The notes under the pieces are model-generated. The model saw only the letters and a list, made by a program, of their open reading frames with translations, was not told the origin of the DNA and made no database searches. Source: CAMLFJ01 sp040902305 (GTDB taxonomy: Bacteria; Methylomirabilota; Methylomirabilia; Rokubacteriales; CSP1-6). Taken from it: a stretch of DNA of 64,000 nt. Within the stretch, counting starts at the first letter, position 1, and the number at the start of each line of letters is the position of its first letter. This document shows, in pieces, positions 38,457 to 48,575 of this stretch. A program made the translations under genes and the position numbers. The DNA lies in contig JBBDXN010000128.1 in NCBI GenBank assembly GCA_040902305.1, positions 1 to 64,000 of the forward strand, given 5' to 3'.

Positions 38457-40517
38457 ATGGCGCCGTCCCCGTCCCCGCCGGTGAGCCGGGTCAACATCCT
38501 GGTGGTCGATGATGTGCCCGCGAAGTTGATCGCGATGGAGGCCTTGCTCTCGGAGCTGGAGGAGAACGTGGTCTGCGTCGGGTCGGGGGCGGACGCGCTC
38601 CGGCAGCTCCTCGAGCGCGAGTTCGCGGTGATCCTCCTGGACGTGAACATGCCCGACATGGATGGGTTCGAGACGGCGGCGCTCATCCGCCAGCGACCGC
38701 GCCTGCGGCACGTCCCGATCATCTTCATGACCGCGGGGAGCGATGAGACTCACGTGCTGCGTGGATACTCGCTGGGCGCGGTCGACTACGTCATGACGCC
38801 GGTGGTGCCGGACGTCTTGCGAACGAAGGTCCGGGTCTTCGTCGAGCTGTTCCGGATGGCGGAGGAGCTGAAGCGGCAGGCGGAAGAGCGGGTCGCGCTT
38901 GCCCGGGAACAGGCCGGGCGGGCGGCCGCGGAACGGGCAACCCGACGAGCCGAATTCCTGGCCGACGCCGGGAAGCGGATGGCCCGGTCACTCGATCTCG
39001 AAACCACGGTGAAGACGATTCTGGAGCTCGCGGTGCCCGACCTCGGCGACTTCGCGGTGCTGCGGCTGCGCGAGCCGGGGAAGGAGACGGTGCACGCCAG
39101 TCACGGAGGCGGGGCCGGTCCGGCCGGGGCTCTGGCCAGAACGGTGGCGGACGCCATGGATGCCGCCAGCCGATCCCTCGGCCGGCACTTCGTGACGCAC
39201 GGGACCGACGGGGACGAGTCGTTGCGGGGGATGGCGTGTCCACTCCTAGCGCGCGGCACTCTGCTGGGAGTCCTCGCGGTCGCGTCCGAGGATCCGAGCA
39301 AGGCCTATGATCCGGCTACGATCGTGTTGGTAGAAGAGACGTGTGGACGGGCCGCGATTGCCCTCGACAACTGCCTCCTGTACCGAGAGATCGAAGAGCG
39401 CGATCTACGCAAGGAGCAGTTCGTCGCGATGCTGGCGCATGAGCTCCGGAACCCGCTCGGCGCGATCAGCTCGGCGGTCGGGGTCCTGGACCTGGTGGGC
39501 GGCGATCCGGCGGACCGGGCGCGGGAGATCATCAAGCGTCAACTACAGAATCTGAGCCAGCTCGTCGAGGATCTGGTCGACACGACCAGGGTCACCACGG
39601 GCAAGATCAGCTTGACTCGCTCGAGCGTGAACCTGGCGGAGAACGCGGCGCGCTGTCTGAAGACCTTCGAGGTCGCGGGCAGCAGCGATGGATACGTGGT
39701 CAGCGTGGAGAGCGAAGACACGTGGATCCACGGCGACTCGGCCCGGGTGGACCAGATCCTGGCCAACCTGATCGGGAACGCCCTGAAGTACACGCCGGTC
39801 GGAGGAGGGATTGCGATTCGCGTCCGTCCCGACGGCGATCTCGGCGTGTTCGAGATCACGGATACGGGCGTCGGCATGTCACCGGAGGTGCTCGGCCACG
39901 CCTTCGAGCTCTTCTATCAGGACGAGAGCACCCCGGACCGGGCCAAGGGAGGTCTCGGGATCGGCCTGACCCTGGTCCGGCAGCTGGTGGAGCTTCACGG
40001 GGGAAGCGTGGACGCCGCGAGCGATGGGGAAGGTCGGGGCAGCCGCTTCACCCTCCGCTTCCCTCTGGCCGCTCCGGGGGCGCGCCCCGAAGCGGATGAC
40101 CAGCTCGGGGGGACGGAAGTCGGCCACAGTCGGATCCTTCTGGTGGAGGACAACGACGACGCTCGGCAGATGCTCCAGCTGCTGCTCACGCTGAGCGGCC
40201 ATCAGGTCTATGCCGCGCGAGACGGGGTGAGCGGCCTGGAGATGGCGGCCGCCACCAGTCCCGACATCGTGGTCCTCGATCTGGGCCTGCCCGGGATGGA
40301 TGGCTACGAGGTCGCGCGTCGGTTGCGGGCCAGCCGGGGCAAGGAGGTGGGCCTGATTGCCCTGAGCGGATACGGCCAGCCGGAGGATCGTCGAAAGGTA
40401 CTCGCGGCGGGATTCGACACGCACGTGGTGAAGCCGGTCGATCCGACGCATCTCGCGGTCGTCATCGCGTCGCTGCAGGGTCGCCGGCGGGAGGCGAGTG
40501 ACACCCCTCGCGCCTGA
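38457..40517 (+). CDS. hybrid sensor histidine kinase REC-GAF-HisKA-HATPase-REC
   Basis: 686 residues. N-terminal receiver with VVDDVPAKLIAMEALL and Asp in LLDVNMPDMDG; a coiled segment; GAF (FLADAGKRMARSLDLE to about NCLLYREIEE); HisKA with His in AMLAHELRNPLGA; HATPase with NLIGNALKYTPVGG and KGGLGIGLTLVRQL; C-terminal receiver with LVEDNDDARQML and Asp in VLDLGLPGMDGYE. It starts 7 bp after the poly-HAMP kinase, so the two are co-transcribed. The first receiver may take phosphate from the partner kinase, forming a relay; this is inferred from layout alone. Confidence 0.9.
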   Translation: MAPSPSPPVSRVNILVVDDVPAKLIAMEALLSELEENVVCVGSGADALRQLLEREFAVILLDVNMPDMDGFETAALIRQRPRLRHVPIIFMTAGSDETHVLRGYSLGAVDYVMTPVVPDVLRTKVRVFVELFRMAEELKRQAEERVALAREQAGRAAAERATRRAEFLADAGKRMARSLDLETTVKTILELAVPDLGDFAVLRLREPGKETVHASHGGGAGPAGALARTVADAMDAASRSLGRHFVTHGTDGDESLRGMACPLLARGTLLGVLAVASEDPSKAYDPATIVLVEETCGRAAIALDNCLLYREIEERDLRKEQFVAMLAHELRNPLGAISSAVGVLDLVGGDPADRAREIIKRQLQNLSQLVEDLVDTTRVTTGKISLTRSSVNLAENAARCLKTFEVAGSSDGYVVSVESEDTWIHGDSARVDQILANLIGNALKYTPVGGGIAIRVRPDGDLGVFEITDTGVGMSPEVLGHAFELFYQDESTPDRAKGGLGIGLTLVRQLVELHGGSVDAASDGEGRGSRFTLRFPLAAPGARPEADDQLGGTEVGHSRILLVEDNDDARQMLQLLLTLSGHQVYAARDGVSGLEMAAATSPDIVVLDLGLPGMDGYEVARRLRASRGKEVGLIALSGYGQPEDRRKVLAAGFDTHVVKPVDPTHLAVVIASLQGRRREASDTPRA

Positions 40518-40540
40518 CCCGTCCCGCGCGCTACGCTAGC

Positions 40541-41620
40541 TCACGCGAGCATCAGCACGGTGCGGGAGACCTCGCCCGCCTTCATCGCGCGGAACGCCTC
40601 GTTGACGTCCTCGAGCTTCCCACGCCGGGTGATCATCTCGTCCAATCGCAGACGCCCCTGGCGATACAGCTCGATATAGCGCGGCATGTCCACCTTGAAG
40701 CGGTTGGAGCCCATGCTGCAGCCCTGGATCTTCTTCTCGCGGAGGAACATGGGGCCGTCCAGCTCGATCTTCTGCCCCACCGGGATCATGCCCACCACGG
40801 TGGCGGTGCCGCCGGGCCGGATGCAATCGAAGCACTGCTCGGCCGCGATCTTGAGCCCGATGCACTCGAAGGAGTAGTCGACCCCGCCGTTGGTCAGGTT
40901 CCGGATCTGCTTGACCGGGTCGTCGGCCTTGGCGTTCACCCCGTGCGTCGCCCCGAGCTCCTTGGCGGTGGTGAGCTTGGACTCGACCGTATCCACCGCG
41001 ATGATCATGCGCGCCCCCGCGATGCGCGCCCCCTGCACCGCGGCCAGGCCGACGCCCCCCGCCCCGAAGACCGCGACGGTCGAGCCCGCCTCGATGCGCG
41101 CGGTGTTCAGCACCGCCCCCACCCCGGTGGTGACCCCGCAGCCGATCAGGGCCGCGCGGTCGAGCGGCATGCTGTCGTCGATCTTCACGAGCGCGTTCTC
41201 GTGGACCAGCATCTGCTCCGCGTAAGCGGAGAGGTTGGCGAACTGGTTGACCGGCTGGCCCTTCCACGAGAGCTTCGGCGGATCGGTCTTGGCCCGCACC
41301 GGCCGCGTCTGGCAGAGGTGGGTCTTGCCGGTGAGGCAGTAGTCGCAGTGCCCGCAGAAGACGGACAGGCAGGCGATGACGTGATCGCCGGGCTTGAACT
41401 CGCTCACCTGGAGCCCGACCGCCTCCACGATGCCGGCCGCCTCGTGGCCGAGGATCGCCGGCGTGGGGAACGGGTAGTAGCCGTCCACGAAGTGGAGATC
41501 GCTGTGGCAGACCCCGGAGGCCACCGTGCGCACCAGCACCTCGCGGCCGAGGGGCTTGTCGATGTCGACGTTCTCGATCGTGAGCGGCTGATGGGGCCCG
41601 TGGAACACGGCAGCTTTCAT
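40541..41620 (-). CDS. zinc-dependent alcohol dehydrogenase, class III-like
   Basis: 359 residues. Catalytic zinc in GVCHSDLH and GHEAAGIVEAVG, the structural-zinc lobe CGHCDYCLTGKTHLC, and the NAD motif VFGAGGVGLAAVQGARIAGA. The LSAYAEQMLVHENALVKID block and loss of further insertions fit the class III / formaldehyde-glutathione and NDMA-dependent-like alcohol dehydrogenases. Probable substrate is a primary alcohol or S-hydroxymethyl thiol. Convergent with the hybrid kinase. Confidence 0.9.
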   Translation of the reverse strand: MKAAVFHGPHQPLTIENVDIDKPLGREVLVRTVASGVCHSDLHFVDGYYPFPTPAILGHEAAGIVEAVGLQVSEFKPGDHVIACLSVFCGHCDYCLTGKTHLCQTRPVRAKTDPPKLSWKGQPVNQFANLSAYAEQMLVHENALVKIDDSMPLDRAALIGCGVTTGVGAVLNTARIEAGSTVAVFGAGGVGLAAVQGARIAGARMIIAVDTVESKLTTAKELGATHGVNAKADDPVKQIRNLTNGGVDYSFECIGLKIAAEQCFDCIRPGGTATVVGMIPVGQKIELDGPMFLREKKIQGCSMGSNRFKVDMPRYIELYRQGRLRLDEMITRRGKLEDVNEAFRAMKAGEVSRTVLMLA

Positions 41621-41813
41621 GATGGCCTCCTCTGGGGATTCGTCGCGGGTTGCCTCGCCCAGACAGGTAACGCCCGACCGCCCGACGTGTCAAGGGGCGC
41701 GTGGACTGCGCCCGGCGGACCTCCCCGAGGACACCCGAGCGTCGCGCTACCGACCCTCGCTCACCGCTGCTCCTGACGCGGCGATCCTTCACGACGGACC
41801 TCGGCCGAGTATC

Positions 41814-42952
41814 CTCCACCGCGAAAAGCCGCCATCCGCCCGGCACTCCCCTGAGGTCGTGCATCCCTCGGTCGCTGAACTCGAGCCCCGAGCCGGCCAC
41901 CAGGTCCTTCACGGTGCTGGAAACCAGAACCTCTCCCGGTGCCGCGATGGCCATCACCCGGGCGGCGATGTGGACCGCGATCCCGCCAACGCGATGTCTC
42001 CCCTCGCGCAACTCGATCTCTCCGGCGTGCAACCCGGCACGGATGTCGATCCCGAGAGCGCGGATCGATTCCTGGATCGCCCCGGCCGCGCGGATAGCGC
42101 GGCCCGGCCGCTCNNNNNNNNNNCCCCCCCCCCGGCCGATCGAACGTGGCCAGGGCTCCGTCTCCGGTGGACTCGATGAACCGCCCCTGGAACCGGGCGA
42201 CTTGGTCTCGAGTGATATCGTCGTGAGCCTCGAGTATTGCCTTCCACCGACGGTCGCCCATCGAGGCGGCCCGGTCGGTCGAGCTCACGATATCGGTGAA
42301 CAGCACGGTGGCGAGGATGCGATCGGGCACGGACCCGCCCGAGATTGCGAAGCTGGGCCGCCGCCTCACGGGGTCGCTCGGCCGCCCGCAAGTACCGCCC
42401 ATACCGTTGCCGGAAGCCTTCGTCCTGGCTGCGGCTCGGGGCGGCAATCGACACGAATGCTTCCGTGCCCCAGAGCTCCTCGACCATGTGGAGAAGCCGC
42501 TCGGCCACCTCGGGGGCCAAGCCGTGGGGGTAGTCTTCGGCGCGCACGTACTTCGCCGCGGTGTGAGCGAGCACGAGGGCCGTCGTCCGCTCGGGATAGG
42601 TCGCGGCGAACAGCATGGCCATCGGTCCGCCGTCGAGCGAGGCCATGATGGCCGCGCGCTCGGAACCGACGGCATCGCAGACGACCCGCATGTCGTCGGC
42701 CCACTCCTCCCATGCGGGAAGATGGTCGAACGGCCCCGGGTCCGAGACACCGGTCCCGCGCCGGTCGAAGAGGATCAGACGAGTGAACGATGCCAGGCGG
42801 TGGAGGAAATACTCGTTCAGCGGCTCCTCCCACCAAAGATCAATGTGAGACGATATGCCGGTGAGGAAGACCAGGTCGATGGGGCCTTCCCCCAGGACCT
42901 GGTATCCGATCCGGTCATTCCCGAGCTTGGCGAACTTCGTCGTAGGTCGCAC
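41814..42952 (-). pseudogene. alpha/beta hydrolase-adenylate cyclase fusion, damaged
   Basis: The N-terminal half (from 42952) reads KFAKLGNDRIGYQVLG, LFDRRGTGVSDPG and ASLDGGPMAMLFAATYPERT, an alpha/beta hydrolase domain. A class III cyclase domain follows in another frame with ATVLFTDIVSSTDRAASMGDRRW and GRFIESTGDGALATFD. After the 10-N gap it continues in the third frame with AGLHAGEIELREG and APGEVLVSSTVKDL. About 90 residues expected at the end of the hydrolase domain are missing. The last family-like residues (WRLFAVE) end near 41814 and no convincing stop follows. The family makes cAMP or cGMP; here probably a pseudogene or misassembly. Confidence 0.75.
42114..42123. other. assembly gap (10 N) next to a run of ten C
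   Basis: Ten N followed by ten C at 42124-42133 inside the cyclase domain. Reading on both sides suggests only a few codons are missing. The C run looks like an assembly or sequencing artefact. Confidence 0.85.
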
Positions 42953-43107
42953 TGCTCAGATGTCGCAGCCTAAGCGATGGTGGTAGCGCAGGACCGCATC
43001 AGTTCTCCCGGCCCATACTGTTCCAGGTCGAATGGTACCCCCGTTGGCGGATTCGAGCCAAGGGGCCCTTGACAGCCCGGCGGCCGGTGAAGCAGCATCG
43101 GCCCGCG

Positions 43108-44160
43108 ATGCTCGCGTACATCGGCAGCTACACCTCGAAGGACCGCAACGGACGGGGGGACGGCATCAACGTCTACCGCATCGACCAGCCCTCGGGCGCG
43201 TGGACCCATGTCCAGCGCCTGGGCGACCTGGTCAATCCCTCGTGGCTGACGCTCGATCGCGCGAGGCCGGTGCTCTACTCCGCGCACGGCGAAGGGCACG
43301 AGGCCATCGCCTACGCGATCGACCCCGCCACCGGCCGGCTCCGCATCCTCAACCGCCGGCCGACCCAGGGCCAGAACGGCGTGCGGCTCGGCATCGAGGC
43401 GACCGACCGCTACCTGGTCTGCGCCAACTACAGCTCGGGCACGGTCGCGGTGCTGCCGATCGAGCCGGACGGCGCGCTCGGACCGCTCCGCGACCTGGTC
43501 CCGCTCACCGGCAAGACGGGGCCGCACCCGACCGAGCAGACCAGCGCGCACCCTCACGACGTGGCCTTCGACCCGCGCGGGCGCTTCTGCCTCGTGCCGG
43601 ACAAGGGCCTGGATGCGGTCTTCGTCTTCCGGGTGGACGGAGGTGGCAGGCTGGTTCCGGGCACGCCGCCGTCGATCGTCACCCGGCCGGGGGCGGGGCC
43701 ACGGCACGCCGGCTTCCACCCGAGCGGACCGTTCGCCTACGTCCTCAACGAGCTCGACTCCACGCTGACCACGTACCGCTTCGACGCCGACACGGGGGCC
43801 CTCGACGCGCGCCAGACCATCACCACGCTGCCGCCCGGCTGGAGCGGCCGCAACACCACCTCCGAGATCGCGGTCGCCCCCTCGGGCCGCTTCGTCTACG
43901 CTTCGAACCGCGGCCACGACAGCGTCGTCGTGTTCTCCGTGGAGCCGGGCACCGGCGCGCTCAGGCCGGTGGGCTGGGCGTCGACTGAGGGCAAGACCCC
44001 GCGGTTCATCGGCCTCGACCCGGCGGGCGCGATGCTCTACGCGGCCAACCAGGACAGCGACACCATCGTGGCCTTCCGCGTCGACCGGCAGTCCGGCACG
44101 CTCACGCCCACCGGCCAGGTCGTCCGGGTGGGCAGCCCCAGCACCATCGTCTTCCGCTAG
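43108..44160 (+). CDS. lactonase family protein (6-phosphogluconolactonase-like beta-propeller)
   Basis: About 350 residues from the ATG at 43108 (MLAYIGSYTSKDRNGRG), preferred over an earlier in-frame start because it matches the usual first blade. Repeated propeller strands appear as DPATGRLRILN, YLVCANYSSGTVAVLP, HPHDVAFDPRGRFCLVPDKG and RFVYASNRGHDSVVVF. YbhE/Pgl-type proteins hydrolyse 6-phosphogluconolactone, but many homologues act on other lactones. It may act beside the glucose dehydrogenase pathway, though it is not in that operon. A cupin gene follows 12 bp downstream. Confidence 0.85.
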   Translation: MLAYIGSYTSKDRNGRGDGINVYRIDQPSGAWTHVQRLGDLVNPSWLTLDRARPVLYSAHGEGHEAIAYAIDPATGRLRILNRRPTQGQNGVRLGIEATDRYLVCANYSSGTVAVLPIEPDGALGPLRDLVPLTGKTGPHPTEQTSAHPHDVAFDPRGRFCLVPDKGLDAVFVFRVDGGGRLVPGTPPSIVTRPGAGPRHAGFHPSGPFAYVLNELDSTLTTYRFDADTGALDARQTITTLPPGWSGRNTTSEIAVAPSGRFVYASNRGHDSVVVFSVEPGTGALRPVGWASTEGKTPRFIGLDPAGAMLYAANQDSDTIVAFRVDRQSGTLTPTGQVVRVGSPSTIVFR

Positions 44161-44172
44161 AAAGGGACCGCC

Positions 44173-44748
44173 ATGGAAACCGTCCAGATGACCCGCGACG
44201 AGATCGCGGCGCGCACCGGACGCTTCGCGCAGCTCCAGCCGATGGAGTTCATGAAGAACGACACCACGGTGAGCCAGGCCGCCAAGGACATCATCCTGGC
44301 CCGCAAGCTGATGCCGGTGGTGCTGGAGCGCACCCAGTCCGCCTTCGGCAACGACGCGCCGATCTACAACGCGGCCGGCCTCACCATGTTCATCTCGATC
44401 ATGCCGCCGGGCCAGGGGCCGTGCCTGCACGCGCACGTCAAGACCTTCGAGACGTTCACGGTGCTCGAGGGCACGCTCGAGTTCTCGCTCAACGATGACG
44501 GGGGCGAGAAGATCGTGCTGAACCAGTGGGACACCTTCTCGTGCCCGCCGGGGGTGAACCGGGGCTTCCGCAACGTGGGCACCACGGACGCGGTGCTGCT
44601 GACCGTCATCACCGGCGGCATCAACGACCGCAACGACATCGGGCTGCCGCCCGCCATCGCCCGGCAGATCGAGGCGGTGGACCCGCACGCGATCGAGGTG
44701 TTCAAGACCAAGATGGGCCTACGCTTCGACGCCGGCCCCGAGATCTAG
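44173..44748 (+). CDS. cupin domain protein, 191 residues
   Basis: First cupin motif: GPCLHAHVKTFETFTVLEGTLEF. Second: DTFSCPPGVNRGFRNVG. The chain is longer than a minimal cupin, with an N-terminal extension METVQMTRDEIAARTGR. A GAAAGGGA-type site precedes the ATG. It forms a pair with the lactonase. Possibly a dioxygenase or sugar-isomerase-like cupin; not determinable here. Confidence 0.85.
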   Translation: METVQMTRDEIAARTGRFAQLQPMEFMKNDTTVSQAAKDIILARKLMPVVLERTQSAFGNDAPIYNAAGLTMFISIMPPGQGPCLHAHVKTFETFTVLEGTLEFSLNDDGGEKIVLNQWDTFSCPPGVNRGFRNVGTTDAVLLTVITGGINDRNDIGLPPAIARQIEAVDPHAIEVFKTKMGLRFDAGPEI

Positions 44749-44751
44749 ATC

Positions 44752-44838
44752 GGGGTCAGGTCTTACATTACGACATTTCTGTCGAGGAGCCGAGCCGCCC
44801 TCCGGCGAGCGAAATGTCGTAATGTAAGACCTGACCCC
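44752..44838. repeat. family A inverted pair between convergent genes
   Basis: Two family A copies as perfect 28-bp inverted repeats, 44752-44779 and 44811-44838, separated by 31 bp. They start right after the cupin stop (44748) and end 12 bp before the malic enzyme stop. The element differs from copies 1 and 2 by one base (G to T). In RNA it would form a very stable hairpin, suitable as a bidirectional terminator or RNA-protecting end. Confidence 0.85.
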
Positions 44839-44850
44839 AGTACCGTGGGG

Positions 44851-46269
<1,419 letters not shown>

Positions 46270-46363
46270 GGCGGCCTCCTTGCCGGTGGTCACGGGGGGC
46301 CAAGAATAGTCGAGTCGCGCCGGCGAAGCAAGCCGCCGGCTCGTCCGTCCGGGGGCGGGACGG

Positions 46364-47230
46364 TCAACCTTTGAGAAACGCCTGGACCGCGCGGGCGGTG
46401 GCCTCCGGCTGCTCCAGATGCGGCGCGTGGCCGGCGCCCGGCACTACCTCGAGCCGCGTGTCCTGGAGCCGGTCCGCGAACTCCCTGGCGTAGGCGCGCG
46501 GCACGAGCCGATCGGCCTCGCCCCAGACCAGCAGGGTCGGCGCGGCGATGCGATGGATACGCTTCTTCAACCCCTTGTCCGGGATGGGCCAGATGAACTT
46601 GCCGGTCGCGCCCATGGCCCAGGTCAGCCGGGTCCGCGCCTGCGCGGCGGCCTCCGGCTCGTCCGGCACCGAGAACATCGCCTTCGCGGCGGGGCCGGCG
46701 GGCTGGTGGAAGACGTGAGCCGGCATCTCCGCGGGCGACAGCAGCATCCAGTTGACCACCGGCGCGTCGTCACGCCAGAGCCCGATCGGATCGATGAGGG
46801 CCAGCCGCTTCACGCGGGCCGGCTGGAGCGCCGCCACCTCGCAGGCCATCATCGCGCCGAAGGAATGGCCCGCGAGCATGACCTCCCGCAGCTTCAGCTG
46901 CTCGAGCAACTCGTCGTAGCAGAGCACCAGGTCCCACAGGTGATCCACGTGCTGGATCGCGTCCGGCGCGCCCGGCGTCGTCCCCGGGTGCTCCGGCGCG
47001 TAGACCGTGCACTGCTGGGCGAGCGCGTCGAGGAACGGTCCCCACGTGAGTCCCCACGGCCCGTGGAAGAAGACCATCGCGGGGCCCGCGCCGGCGACGT
47101 GCACGCGGAGGGGCACGCGCCCGTTCCAGACCGTGAGTGTGCGGGGCCCTTCACCTCCGGCCCCCTGCCCTCTCCCCTGCGGAGAGAGGGTTTTGGGTTT
47201 GCTTCCGGGGGGTTTGGCTTGGGGGGTCAT
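46364..47230 (-). CDS. alpha/beta hydrolase with repeat-derived N-terminus
   Basis: 288 residues. Core: AMVFFHGPWGLTWGPFLDAL (oxyanion), nucleophile Ser in LAGHSFGAMMACE, acid Asp in LVWGEADRLVP and His in VPGAGHAPHLEQPE. It is a serine hydrolase of unknown substrate. Codons about 8-30 (KPKTLSPQGRGQGAGGEG) come from the family B repeat, so the natural start may be further in. The ATG at 47230 overlaps the upstream LLM stop (ATGA), and the LLM gene probably shares its transcript. Confidence 0.82.
   Translation of the reverse strand: MTPQAKPPGSKPKTLSPQGRGQGAGGEGPRTLTVWNGRVPLRVHVAGAGPAMVFFHGPWGLTWGPFLDALAQQCTVYAPEHPGTTPGAPDAIQHVDHLWDLVLCYDELLEQLKLREVMLAGHSFGAMMACEVAALQPARVKRLALIDPIGLWRDDAPVVNWMLLSPAEMPAHVFHQPAGPAAKAMFSVPDEPEAAAQARTRLTWAMGATGKFIWPIPDKGLKKRIHRIAAPTLLVWGEADRLVPRAYAREFADRLQDTRLEVVPGAGHAPHLEQPEATARAVQAFLKG
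47168..47190. repeat. family B palindrome at the hydrolase N-terminus
   Basis: CCCTCTC (47168-47174) and GAGAGGG (47184-47190) around CCCTGCGGA. Same sequence class as 1831-1865 and 22854-22876. It translates, on the minus strand, as LSPQGRGQG. Confidence 0.65.
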
Positions 47231-48465
47231 CGCGCGGCGGCGGCGGGCTGGCGGCTGCCGCGCAGGCTCTTGGGCCACCAGTGATTCTCCCAGCCCTTGT
47301 CGTCCCAGATCTCGCGCAGCGAGGGCAGCACCTCGCCCGCGAAGAGGTCGATGTTCTTGAGGGTCAGCTCGTGCGGCATCGAGCCGATCTGCACCAGCAC
47401 CATCAGGTTGCCGACGTGGAGGCGCTTGATCACCTCCTCGATGAGGCGCTCCTTCACGGTGGCCGGGCTCCCCGCGATCACGTAGCCCTTCTCCACGAAG
47501 TCCTTGTAGCGGAGCGTCTTGGGATCTTCCGCGCGGCGGACCGGATTGCGGTTGGCGGCCAGAAGGCTGCGATAGTCCTGGTTGCCCGGCGGGGCGAACC
47601 ACTGGGCGGGGACGTGCAGGCACTTGTGATAGAAGTACTCGACGTGCTTGGCGTAGTCGGCTTCGGCCTGCGCGTCCGTCTCCGAGACCGCGACGAGCTG
47701 CAGGAAGCCCGCGCGGTACGGATTGCGCTCGAGCCCCTTCTTGTCCACCACCTCCCAGTAGCCGTCCATCATGGTGGAGGCGGCGCGAGCGCCCGCATAG
47801 GAGAGGAAGCAGTAACAGACGTTGTGCTCGGTGGCGAAGTCGAAGGTGCTGATGCTGCCCGAGCCCGGCACCCACACCGGCGGGTGCGGCTCCTGCACCG
47901 GGCGCGGCCAGAGATTCACCTGGCCGAGCTGGAAGTACTTCCCGTTCCACGCGAAGATCTCCTTCGCCTGCCACGCCTTGAGCACGAGCTCGAAGGCTTC
48001 CCGATACCGCTCGCGGTGCTCCATCGGCGTGATGCCGTAGGCCAGATTGACGTCCATGGGGCTGCCGAGCGGTAGTCCGGCGACGAGGCGCCCGCCGCTG
48101 ATGCAGTCGAGCATGCCGTATTCCTCGGCCACTCGGATCGGAGGTGAGGTGGTCGGCAGCGTCATGCCCATCTGGACGATGGCCACGTCGAGGCCGTTGG
48201 TCTGCTTGGCCAGCACGCTGCCCATCAGGTTCGGGCTCGGCATGAAGCCGTAGGCGTTCTGATGATGCTCGTTGGTGCACACGCCGTCGAACCCGGCCCG
48301 CGCGGCGTGCAGCAGCTCGTCGAGCGTCCAGTTGTAGTACTGGCCCACGCGACGGGCGTCGGCCAGCTCCCCCCAGGGCGGGGTCACCCAGACGCTCGGG
48401 TAGCGCCGCTCGAAGTCCGGGGGCAGCTCGCGGTGGGGCATCAGGTGGAACGCGCTGACTTTCAT
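47227..48465 (-). CDS. LLM class flavin-dependent oxidoreductase
   Basis: 412 residues, larger than the other two LLM proteins here. Seen: MKVSAFHLMPHRELPPDFE, VCTNEHHQNAYGFMPSPNLMGS, LDCISGGRLVAGLPLGSPMD and WVPGSGSISTFDFATEHN. The C-terminal GSPATVKERLIEEVIKRLHVGN is usual for the alkanesulfonate/nitrilotriacetate-type LLM monooxygenases. Start chosen at the ATG 48465. It shares a 4-bp overlap with the alpha/beta hydrolase, suggesting the two act in sequence (oxygenation, then C-C or ester hydrolysis). Confidence 0.88.
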   Translation of the reverse strand: MKVSAFHLMPHRELPPDFERRYPSVWVTPPWGELADARRVGQYYNWTLDELLHAARAGFDGVCTNEHHQNAYGFMPSPNLMGSVLAKQTNGLDVAIVQMGMTLPTTSPPIRVAEEYGMLDCISGGRLVAGLPLGSPMDVNLAYGITPMEHRERYREAFELVLKAWQAKEIFAWNGKYFQLGQVNLWPRPVQEPHPPVWVPGSGSISTFDFATEHNVCYCFLSYAGARAASTMMDGYWEVVDKKGLERNPYRAGFLQLVAVSETDAQAEADYAKHVEYFYHKCLHVPAQWFAPPGNQDYRSLLAANRNPVRRAEDPKTLRYKDFVEKGYVIAGSPATVKERLIEEVIKRLHVGNLMVLVQIGSMPHELTLKNIDLFAGEVLPSLREIWDDKGWENHWWPKSLRGSRQPAAAAR

Positions 48466-48510
48466 GGCCGGTCGATCTCCCTTCCAACCTCGGATGGGGG
48501 CAGCATAAGC

Positions 48511-48555
48511 GACCCGGCAGGCCGGCTCAAGTTTGCCGGGGAAGCCCGCCGGGTC
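48511..48555. promoter_or_regulatory. inverted repeat in the divergent gap
   Basis: GACCCGGC (48511-48518) and GCCGGGTC (48548-48555) flank further GC-rich inverted sequence in the 110-bp space between divergent genes starting at 48465 and 48576. TAGACT at 48558-48563 could be a weak -10. Possible operator or hairpin; low certainty in GC-rich DNA. Confidence 0.3.
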
Positions 48556-48575
48556 GGCTAGACTCGATCCCAAAC

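Noticed and set aside
42124..42133. Ten-C run as a G-quadruplex or slippage switch
   Set aside because: It directly abuts an N gap and breaks a domain, so an assembly artefact is the simpler reading.
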